DNA from: Rhodotorula mucilaginosa
Lineage: Eukaryota; Basidiomycota; Microbotryomycetes; Sporidiobolales; Sporidiobolaceae
DNA length: 64,000 bases
Assembly (NCBI GenBank): GCA_034406715.1
Contig: CP137866.1
Coordinates: 310,001 to 374,000, forward strand
Direction: 5' to 3'
In this document: positions 11,039 to 20,194 of the stretch, piece after piece
How the letters are laid out: every line of letters begins with the position of its first letter
Position numbering within the stretch: the stretch's first letter is position 1
Program-made: the position numbers and the translations under genes
Notes under the pieces: generated by a model
The model's input: the letters and a program-made list of their open reading frames with translations, nothing else
Database searches by the model: none
Told to the model about the DNA's origin: nothing

Positions 11039-12968
11039 TCAAGTCGAACGGGTCGCCTCCGCCTTTTCCGTCATGGAGTTGAACGTAGGACGGAACGCGA
11101 CGGTGTCGCCAGAGAGGCGGCGATCAAGCTCGTGGACTCCGTTCTCGCCTTCGAGATGGACCAGGATCGAGGTCATCATGCCCTGGAGGTGGTCCATCTT
11201 CTTGAACAGGTCGCTCGGATCGGCGAGCGGCCCGGGGCGGTTCTCGAGATAGGCATCTTGGGAGCGAAGCATCCCTTGGCCGAAACCCGTCGCCTCGACG
11301 GGAACTCCCCCTTTCGGCTCGACACGCTCGGTCCCCGTCTCCACCCTGATATCGCGGTCCTTCGGGTGACGTGCCTCGGCACCGTCGACGTCTTTGGCGA
11401 GAACGGTCTCGTATTCGAGAAACTTGATCAGACGGTAGAACAGGGCCGCGACGGTCGCTCCGAGAGCTGGCCCACTTTTTGAGAGGGGGGTTAGTGGAGA
11501 GATCTACCGTCGAGACGAGCGGGCAGATGGGGAATTAAACGGACAGAAAGTAAATCCAGGTGTAGTTCTCGAAGGTGTGCAAGACGACGTCGGGGCCGAA
11601 GGTACGGGCGGGCTGCGACTCGTGAGCTGGTAAGAGCGAAACATCATATCCAGCCGAAACCGGTGTAGCGGCAACTTACGCTGCGCGTGCGATAGTCAGC
11701 TTTCGTCGGAAGTCGTGGAGCACACGGCGAGCGGCTTACTTGAGAGAACCGCCCGTCCAGTAAACTGTGTAGCTCTAGAGATCAGTCAAAGTGACGGATA
11801 AGATTCACGTCAAGGGGAAGAAACGCACCCGAGGCAAGCTGCGAGATGAAAAGAGCCAAACCGATCGGGAGAGGCGCCTGATACGTGACGCGCGACTTCT
11901 CCGCGGCGAGCAACAAGATCGCAAGCATGCTGCCTCATGGAGCAGGCGAATCAGCGCAAACTTGTCCGAAGCTTGCAGCGGCGAGAAGACCGCGAAAGTT
12001 TCCAGGGCTGCTTACAGGAGGGCAGTCATCGCCGCTTCGAGGAACAAGCCGCGAGAGATGCTCATGTCCGGGGCAAGCGTCGTGCGCACGTTGAGCGTCC
12101 CTGTAAAGCGGGAAACATCAGCCGCCAGAGCTCGCGCGAGCCGGGTGTTTTTCTCGGTCGAGACTCACCCGGCGTCAAGGCGTCAAGGATCGCAGTGCCA
12201 ACGATCCCGCCGAGGAGCTGCACAAACGCGAGAATCGCCGCACGGAGAGGACTCAGAGCGCCGACGAGGAGCATTCCCAGGCTGAACCTAAGCGGAGTGG
12301 CGGTTCATCAGCATCTTTTCCCCGTCTCCATCCCTCCCGGAAGTGGAGGTTCCCACTCACGTGATCGCAGGATTGAACAGTCCGCCGCTGACCCGGAAGA
12401 AGACCCAGGCGGTGACGGTGAGCGAGATGCCGAAGCCGAAAGCGATGTCTGCCCGACAAGCTCGATCAGTCGGCGCACACGGGCTCGGACGACCTCGGTC
12501 TGCAGCTCACACAAGACTGTGAGGTGTATACTAGCGGTCAGCCTACGTCGACTTGAGTCAGAATCCGTCGTCGACGTACGGTTGCTCGTGTTCGAAGTTT
12601 GCGCCGTCGAGCCAGCTTGCCCGGCAGCGGTGATACCAGTGACGGACGTGCTCGGAAGGTGGGCGATGCTGCCGTTCGGAGTGTTAACTCGAGGCTCCAC
12701 GACTCGGGGAGCTCAAGATGTGCGTACTTGGCTGCGCTGAGGGCGAAGAGCAGGAAGAGCGTCGTCCCGACGAACTGTCGCGGCAGAGTTTTGGGCAACG
12801 GTCAGTGCACCAGCTTCTTTTGCTGCAAGAGACTCACAGCACCGTGACGGAGTGGGGGAGGCTCACCTCTCCAAGCGCAGCCACGCAGTGGTTCTTGACC
12901 GCGAGACCGCGCGAACCGTACCTCGTTTTCTTGATCTGCCAGCTGAACGGGTGCCCGCGGGTCGGCAT
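11039..12968 (-). CDS. Aquaporin 2 (MIP family), with 6-nt and 1-nt microexons
   Basis: Paralogue of the aquaporin at 6763-8642: the first exon ends in VAALGE and the next begins FVGTTLFL in both, at the same intron position. NPA boxes are GLFNPAIT (exon 12361-12448) and SLNPART. Reconstructed exons include 12867-12968, 12728-12774, 12580-12668, 12511-12516 (6 nt, TCTTGT), 12361-12448, and from 12287 down. The NPA2 Asn codon is spelled AA (exon ending at 11740), C (single base 11680), then CCC GCC CGT from 11612. The two microexons restore LLYIAFGFG and SLNPAR exactly as in the paralogue. The C-terminal tail is about 140 aa, hydrophilic and ends ATRST. This looks like an orthodox water channel by motif. 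Introns are 59-73 bp. Confidence 0.87.
11680..11680 (-). other. Putative 1-nt microexon in aquaporin 2
   Basis: On the minus strand the bases read GCGCAG|C|GTAAGT. The 59-bp intron 11681-11739 (GTAAGC...CTGAC...GCGCAG) precedes the C and the 67-bp intron 11613-11679 (GTAAGT...CGCAG) follows it. Joining AA + C + CCC gives Asn-Pro of the second NPA box. I tried the other AG acceptors in this stretch: each gives the wrong frame or runs into a stop. Confidence 0.75.
12511..12516 (-). other. Putative 6-nt microexon in aquaporin 2
   Basis: On the minus strand the bases read ACAG|TCTTGT|GTGAGC. Flanking introns are 12517-12579 (63 bp) and 12449-12510 (62 bp). Joined product C+TC TTG T+AC gives Leu-Leu-Tyr, matching LLYIAFAFG in the paralogue, where the same stretch is uninterrupted. 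Confidence 0.75.
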
Positions 12969-14572
12969 CTTGCGCAGCCTACACTTGCTCTCGAGGTACC
13001 GTGGGTGGACTTGAAGGAGTGGGAGACAGCGCGAGCGAGAGCGTGCGGAGACAAGATGCAAGGTGCTTCGGGCCTTCTCAGCGCGGGCGAAGCTGCGGTA
13101 TGGTCCGCCGAAACAAGATCGGACGGGATTCGGCTTCCTTCGGAGTGCAGTCTTACAAGTAAGCTGATCTCTAGGGTACAGTCGGACATGCGAGGGGCCC
13201 AAAAATTTGCAGCAAGGCGAGCTTCGAACCATCCGACTACTCTTCTTGCTTTCTTCGGCAGTAGAAGCGAAAAGCTTCACGCTCGCCCGCCGCTACTCTC
13301 CTTCAGACCCATCCTACTAAAGTAGAGTCAGCTAGGCATGTGCCAGGGCAGGAGCTGCAGAGATGTCTGAGCGGTGTCCGACTGAGAAAGATGACTAGCG
13401 ATTTCGCCGCTCTGCAGAGACTTTTAGAACACGGCGTGTGCGTTGTCGAAAACCGCATCGGAAGCTGTACTCCATCAGGCCTAGTGGAATCTGAACCCGC
13501 ACATGTCCGGCCTGTTCTGGACTGCAGAGCGGGGGGAGGAGATTGGCGTTCTTCTCGACGGCCGGCAAAGCGCCGCCCACGCCCATCAACGCTTAGAGGA
13601 TCGAGGGGACGGTTATCCTAGGAAAAGTCTTGTTTTGTGAATGGTTTCCAGGTTAACGCGGGGGCGAGGCGATAGTCCGAGAGCTTGTTTTTCTTCCTTT
13701 CTTTCCGCAGTCAAACAGGATACCGCCCACGGCGCGTAAGTGCCGATGAAAGTCGAGTCCCTTGCGCCAGAGAAAGCTGCGGACTTGCAAGCGTACTTTC
13801 ACTCGACAGAACGTGGAATAGCAAGTCGCTCCTTGGCCCAGGCGTGTCTGCGACGAAGGCTGCCGCAAACTGTCCAGAATGAACGTGATGATTGCGAGCT
13901 TGGTCGAATCTGAAGAAGCCGAGACGCTGGCGAGAAAGCTGCAAGAAGTGTACTCAGTCAAGTGACAGGAGGTGCACAGGCGAAAGGAAGGGTCAAAGTG
14001 TGTCATTCTGCACTCAATAGATGTTTTCCCCCAAGCTTGCTCTCCTGCCGCGAGGCTCACCGCCGACCCACGAGCTGGCCCTCCACGACAGAAGCAGGTA
14101 GGTAGCAGACAAGGGTCGGTCGCAGGTGGAAGCCGGTTGGTCCTGTGAGCGTGCGCTGCCTGAGGAGCGAGGGAGCGAAGGAAGAGTATGGCCGGAGACG
14201 CCTCGACGCGGCGCGCGCGCACCATTTCGTGCTTTCTGCAACCGCACGCGTGAAGCCAGGCGTTTCTGATCTCCGCAAGCTGTGAACAAGCTGGCATACT
14301 GATTCATGTTTATTGCTCGACGCTCTTGAAGGTGAAAAGTTGGAAGCCGCGGCGACGACTCGAACGCGGCGTGCATATCGACTCGTGATGTCACGCCCCG
14401 GAACGGCACTGTACATACTTGGTCGATATACAAAACGTAAGCTGTGCACGTAAGACATGCAAATTTGCACGCATGTCGAGGATCGTCGCCGCTGCGAGCC
14501 GAAATTGGCTTTGCTGCGAACGAACGAACCCACCAACGAGTTGTTGTTTGCGAAGCGAGCGTGCAGTCGACG
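12969..14572. promoter_or_regulatory. Long divergent intergenic region, aquaporin 2 / kinase
   Basis: About 1.6 kb lie between two divergent start codons. Several open frames of 65-215 codons occur, but none has recognisable protein character or a convincing exon pattern. It presumably holds both promoters and 5' UTRs. No repeat or RNA gene was recognised. Confidence 0.5.
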
Positions 14573-17500
14573 ATGGCGCCAGCGATGAACAAGCTGTGGT
14601 CCACGCTGCGGTCCCGACTCGCCCCGAACGAGCAGCCGGACAAGAGCGGCGAACGTGAACTGCCATCAGCAAGACCAACAGCAGCAACAGCAACAGCGAC
14701 GGCGGACAGCCAGCGAGATCCGCCGCACGAGCTGCCAGAGCTGCATTTCTCACCGCCACTCGAGGCGCCAGAGCTGCCTCGGTCAGCGGATCCAGCAGCG
14801 CAGAAGGGGCAAATGCGGGAGGAAGAAGCACCACCGTCGACCAAGACGACAACAACGACGAGAGATCCACAAGCTCTACCGCCGCCGTTGCCGCAGATCG
14901 AAACTCTACGCGTGACCGACTATGCTACCTCGGTCACTCCGCCAACGCCCGTCGAGGCATCGTCGTCTTCCCATCCAGGTTCGACTTTTTCCGCATCTCG
15001 ACCTTCAACTCCGCCCTCCAGCGAGCCCTCTCAATCTACTGGACAAGCGTCGACAGGGACACCTTTGTCAGCATTCTCGTCGCCCAATCTGACCCCGCAC
15101 GACCTCCGAGGAGCCAATGCCTTGGCGCACCGAGAGCGACGACATCACCGCCGGTCTTCGTCAACGGGCAGTCGCTCATTCCGCGAGACACTCAACGCCT
15201 ACTCGACCGAAGACGCAGACGGGAGGAGGAGTGTCAACCAGTACATCCTCGGCGAGACGCTCGGGAGAGGGTCCTACGCCACAGTCGAAAAGGCCGTTGA
15301 TCGCGAAACGGGAGAGGAATACGTGAGTCCTGCGTCATGTGAAGCTGTCATGCTTGACCGTGCCGCTGATCGAGAATTGCTATCTCTAGGCCATCAAGGA
15401 GTTTTCAAAGCGGCGCCTGCGCCAGATCGCGGCGGCGGAAGCGCTCCGTCGAGAACGGTTGTCCCGCATCCCGAGTGCAAGGTCGCGAGGACGAGGTCGA
15501 GGGCGTGGCCGAGGACGCGGTGGGGGTATGACAAAGGCATCCCGTGTCCTCGCGGCTCCGGAGGATGGCGACGCAGCCGGGCCGGACAATCTGGACCTCG
15601 TCCGTGAGTTCTGGCGTTTCCAGATTGGTTTCCCTCACCTCTCGCCAAACTTACTGACGAATCTGCGCTCGCAGGCACCGAGGTTGCCATCATGAAAAAA
15701 GTCGACCATCCCAATCTCGCCTCGGTTCACGAGGTGATTGATGTCACCTCAGACGACGCCCTCTTGAGTAAGTTTGGCTTCGGACCGAGTCTATCGCATC
15801 TTCTCATGCTAACCCTCGTCCTTGACCAACAGTTGGTACGTCTGATCAAAAGCGTGAGATTCGAGTCATGGTTCCAAAGCTGACGTTCTTACATGGCTCG
15901 CTCAGTGATGGAGCTCTGCCACGGCGGCCCAATCATGAAAATCAAGGACGGCGAAGACGCAACGCCCTACTCGGAGGAGGAAGCCCGCCAGATCTTCCGA
16001 CAGCTCGTTCTGGGTAAGACTGGTCTGGCTGCTCACGACAAGCGGTTTCGCGAAAGTCACTGATCGCCGAGCGCTCGCAGGGATCGCTTACCTGCATCAC
16101 AACGAGATCATTCACCGCGACATCAAGCCCGACAGTGAGTTTGACAATGCACTCTCGGCATCTCAGCTGGTGTATTGACCATCACAAACGCGATTCAGAC
16201 GCCCTCTTTGCCGACGAAGCCAAGACGCACGTCAAGCTTGTCGATTTCGGCGTCTCCAAGTTTGCCGCCGGCCCGTCCCCAACCACGGCGCACAAAGTCT
16301 CGGTCGCCGGAAGTCCAGCTTATATGGCACCTGAGCTCCTGCCTGGAGGTAGAGGAGATCAGGCGAAGGAGGCAGAAGTGTCGGCCGACGATCAACAAGC
16401 TGGCTACGCGTGCGACGTGTGGAGTCTCGGTAAGAACTTGTTGCGACTGGGCTCGACCCCCCAGTTTCCGACATGCGTTGCTCACGGACCACGACCTTGC
16501 GTGACAGGTGTGACGCTTTACACACTGGTGACTGGTCGGTTACCGTTCCGGAGCGATGACCCCGTCGAGATGTTTGATCGGATCCGGGAGGGCAAGTAAG
16601 TTCACAAGTGGATATTCGGCAGCACTATCTGCAACACAAAGAAGATCGCGACTGATTCACCTGACTGCAGGATCGAGATTCCGTCCACTCTGTCTGAGCC
16701 GCTTCGAAATCTGCTCCATTCGCTGCTCATGAAGGATCCGCTTCAGCGACCCCCGATCCCTTCGCTGTGGGACGACCCTTGGATCACCGCCGAGGGTCGA
16801 GATCCTCTTCCCGACTATGACGAGAACGTCTGGACCGAGATTGACGAGCCGTCAGGGGAGGAAGTGACGCAGGCGTTGGCGACCCTGCGCGGGAGTACCT
16901 TCCTCGCGATGAGCGCCGCCGCCAAGTTCAAGAGCCTCCTCAAGCGCTCGAGCACGGCCAACACTTCTTCCGACAATGGCGGTGGAGGCGGCGGGGCGAC
17001 CACGCCCCCTCGCCAACTCGTCGATGGCGGTTCGCCGCAGTCTTCGCCGGCTCAGTCCCCCGTCCTGGTCGACTCGCCCGAGTTTGTCGCTTCCCCGACA
17101 GCGACTTCGACTCTGCCGTCCTCTCCACTCGCTTCTGGCGGCTCGCCCTCCGCGGTGCGCCGGACGACTCGACCGACGCCGCGATACCAAGCGACCGTGT
17201 CGAGCCTGTCGATCGGCGACGCGGCTTCGCGGTGGCAACTAAGTCCGACGTCGTCGCTACTCGCTGCGGACGATGATGCCGAATCGAGCGCCGCACAGCA
17301 AAGTGAAGGACCGATGCAAAGCGAATCGCCGCAAGAGGAGAAGGAGTCGAACGGCGAGGTCGAGCTGACGCAGTCGCCGTCGGCTTCGCCGACCCTGCCA
17401 GCAGCAGCCGTCGCCGAGCAGCGAGACACCGCACACGAACGCGAGCAATTGACGCGGAGTCCGTCCCCGACGGTGCTCCTCGCCGGCACGGACAAGGACG

Positions 17501-17634
17501 GCGCACCGCTCGCAGCCGGAACGGAGCATCCGAGCGCGAAAATGCAGGCGGCAGGGGTGGACCGCGAGGACCTCGAGCGGTTACAGCCTGACGAGCCGGA
17601 GCAGACGGGGCAGGTGTGGGAAGACCCCGAGTGA
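14573..17634 (+). CDS. CaMKK / SNF1-activating-type Ser/Thr protein kinase
   Basis: Predicted kinase of the group that phosphorylates Snf1/AMPK-like kinases (S. pombe Ssp1, budding-yeast Sak1/Tos3/Elm1, animal CaMKK). Exon 1 (14573-15322) encodes a Ser/Thr/Pro/Gln-rich leader and then YILGETLGRGSYATVEKA (glycine loop). The next exon starts at 15390 with AIKEFSKRRLRQ (catalytic Lys). Between this Lys and the alpha-C segment lies an insert with (RG)5 near 15490, at the place where CaMKKs carry an Arg/Pro-rich insert. Later motifs are HRDIKPDN, LVDFGVSKF and AGSPAYMAPEL, then GVTLYTLVTGRLPF. The C-terminal ~270 residues are Ser/Pro/Glu-rich and probably disordered. At least six introns are visible. 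Assignment to the CaMKK branch rests on the insert position and activation segment. Confidence 0.88.
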
Positions 17635-17724
17635 ATAGCTTCTCTCGGTTCATTGCCGTACATGCTTGTACCTATATGTAACTTGCACACCGCATAATTC
17701 TGAAGTCAAGACCTCCTCGACCGG

Positions 17725-18787
17725 CTACGGTACGACTCCCTCCTCCTTCCAGTTTTCTCCGTCTCTACAGGTCCAGAGGGTGCGTGTGTCGGGCGTGTTG
17801 CCGAGATCGACCCTGAAGAATGTGCGCCGGATAGGTCGGTCAGCTTTTGTCGCGGAAAAGAAGTGCGATCTCTCTCTCTCGACTCACAAATCGACCTCGT
17901 TCGCGTCGATGACGATCAGCGCGAAGTTCTTGAGGGCTGCCCAAGGGTTGAAGGGGGAACAGCAGTTAGGAATGCGATCATGAAGAGTGAGCATTTTCGT
18001 GCACAGGAACAACAAACTAACCTTGCTCGACCTGTTTTTTTTGCTCTTCGCCCTCGGCTTCCTCGATCCCCTCGGGTAGCGTTTGCGGCAAGTCCTCCAT
18101 CATGACGTCGGTGTCGGCGAGCTTGGTGCCGGGCACTGGGCGGTAAAAGCTCGCGCGCAGTTCGGGCGACATTTTCCGGAACTGGCGAACTCGCTCGTCC
18201 TCCCAGTTGAACCCGTCGTACGGCGAGAGTTGCTTCCTCGGGAACGGGAACGAGAGCTGCTGCTGCTCGGTGGTGCCGCTCGAAGTTGCCTTTTCGGTTC
18301 CTTCGTGCGTCGGAAAGGCGGCCGAGGGCAAGATGTACGCTCTGCCGACGATCCGGAACTGGTGCTGGGTCGCGGCCAACCACCACGCGAGTTCGACCTT
18401 GGGTTGCTCGGCGAGCTGACGCGCTTTCGGAGAGCGGGCGTCGGTCGTGACGACGAGCTTGTCCGAGATGAGGTCGTTGCCGCTGTCGTCCTGGATGAGG
18501 TTGTGCGACCCGTCTCCGTCTTTGCGGCGCTCGTTGACAAAGCCGCGATGAACGACATAGCGAACCTGGGTCCACCCAAACTCATGTCAACAGCCCGCTT
18601 GAAGGCACTCGGCGATCGCGAAGAGGAAAGGAAAGCAGCGAGGACTGACCCTCGGTTGCTGAGCATCAGTGACGCTCGTGGTAGCGAGGGCGTACGAGAT
18701 CAAATCTTTGTTCTCCTTCATGTTGGCCGTGAGCAGATCCCTGAGCCTGTCGACCCAGGCGGGCAGCGATTTCGCGGTCGGCGTCAT
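17725..18787 (-). CDS. Pyridoxamine-5'-phosphate-oxidase-like FMN protein (Alr4036 type)
   Basis: The start at 18787 gives MTPTAKSLPAWVDRLRDLL. After one intron (PR|VRYVVHRGFV) comes a long exon with VVTTDARSPKARQL and ELAWWLAATQHQFRIVGRA, the FMN-binding barrel pattern of the Alr4036-type oxidase family. The C-terminal part, over two more introns, reads ALKNFALIVIDANEVDL then VDLGNTPDTRTLW, and ends EEGVVP at the TAG at 17725-17727. The family binds FMN; a true pyridoxamine oxidase activity is not implied. Residues just upstream of the chosen Met are open and could extend the N-terminus. The gene ends convergent to the kinase gene with about 90 bp between stops. Confidence 0.85.
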
Positions 18788-19243
18788 GTCGACTCGAGAA
18801 GTGGGGCCGGGAGAGTCGGTCGTTCGAGGGACGTGGTGGAGCGAGCGGGCGACGGCTTCGAGGCGAGAGTTGATTGCGATCGTCAGTCTGGCAAGTGGGT
18901 TCCAGTGGGTCACGGAGCGGGCTGCGAGAGTGTTGGTGATCGGCGGAGCAAAGCGAAGTTGCGTCCAAAGTGGAGGCGAATTGGCGAACGATCGACGCGG
19001 AAGCAGCTGCGGCTGAGGGGAGGCGCACGTGGCGGATGAGCGAGCTCGCCGCCAACCGCGAGTCCCGCCGCCGAATCCGACACACAAGCAGCACAAGCAC
19101 AAGCACACACACGCGTACGTATAGCGAAGGAGATCAAGTCAGCAAGTGCTTGCCCTCGTGCTGACGCGTGCCCGCTCGCTTGGCCTCACCTCTCTCGGCG
19201 ACTTTGCACCGCCCACTTGTCACCCTCAGCAGCAGCCGTCACC
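18788..19243. promoter_or_regulatory. Divergent promoter, FMN-oxidase-like gene / NOP10
   Basis: A 456-bp head-to-head spacer. It contains a short AGCACAAGCACAAGC tract near 19085 and otherwise no named element. An open frame continues upstream from the FMN-oxidase start but looks non-coding. Confidence 0.5.
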
Positions 19244-19712
19244 ATGCACTTGATGTACTCGTGAGTCCACACACACACACGGCTAGAATCATTCGAGAGC
19301 AGCGGGGACTGACTGTGCCGCCGCATTGCAGCCTCGGTCCGGATGGCAAGCGCCAATACACCCTCAAGAAGGCCACCTCGTCGGGCGTCCCGACTCGGAG
19401 CGCTCATCCCGGTACGCGCCGCTCTGCTGAACTCGCAATGTAGACAGCATGCTAATTGGAGCCCCCGCACAGCCCGCTTCTCGCCGGATGACAAGTACTC
19501 GCGGCACCGGGTCACCATCAAGAAGCGATGTGCGCAACTTTCCTCTTCCTCGCTACGTCGCCGCTCGTGCACTTTACTGACCCCCATTTCCTTACAGTCG
19601 GCATGTACGCCTGACGACCGCTCGCTCAAATCGCTCCCTTGAACTGAGAAATGCTGACCTCGTCGCTCTCTCCCACAGCCTTCTGACCCAGCGACCAGCA
19701 CCGGCACTCTAA
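19244..19712 (+). CDS. NOP10: H/ACA snoRNP subunit Nop10
   Basis: Nop10 is a small core protein of H/ACA snoRNPs that supports pseudouridylation and rRNA processing in the nucleolus. Spliced product starts [19 protein letters not shown], continues [18 protein letters not shown] and TIKKRFGILLTQ, and ends PAPAL; the total is about 64 aa, the usual size. Four introns interrupt this tiny gene. The first exon is 17 nt (19244-19260); exon 2 begins at 19332. The last exon begins after CCCACAG near 19680 and stops with TAA at 19710-19712. Intron 1 starts GTGAGT and carries a CACACACACAC run. Identification is firm from the near-identical N-terminal and central motifs. Confidence 0.93.
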
Positions 19713-20194
19713 AGCCCAGGTCCCTCTTCTCTCACGCATTTTTACCAGTTGTTTGTACTTCGTCCTTCTACTTTGCATACCATACATTTCGCACCCTTGA
19801 GCGGAAGCGTGCTGAAGTGCTCATTCATGTCGGGCGAGAGAGACGCAACTTCCAACTTCACGTAGGGCGGACCCACAGACACCGACGCTACCTGTTACAC
19901 ATCCAGTTTCCGTCATACGGTCCCACTAAGCGAGGGGGTGTACCTCCCAGGGCGTAGAGAGTCCGCTTCAGCCTTTTCCACCAGTTCCGGCGTTTCCAAG
20001 CACGCAGCAGAGACTGCGTGACGCATATGTACCCACTCGCCTGCGGCGTAGCTCCCCTCCGGAAATAAGAGTGTGTAAGAAGGAAATTGACGCGAAAGCT
20101 ACAGGACAACTGGTCGTGAAAGGGCGTGTGAGAAGGAGAAGAAGAAGAGTGTCCGTTTTCTTAGCGTGTACACAAAAACCGCGCCGCCTTCCGC
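19713..20194. other. Convergent 3' spacer, NOP10 / sterol transporter gene
   Basis: 482 bp between two stop codons on opposite strands. I see no coding or repeat signal; presumably it is two 3' UTRs. Confidence 0.5.

Noticed and set aside
12969-14572. Possible extra gene in the aquaporin 2 / kinase gap
   Set aside because: None of the frames joins into a protein-like product with proper splice sites.
14014-14844. 276-codon minus-strand frame before and inside the kinase gene
   Set aside because: It overlaps the kinase leader exon in antisense, has low-complexity Ser/Arg composition and no intron logic.
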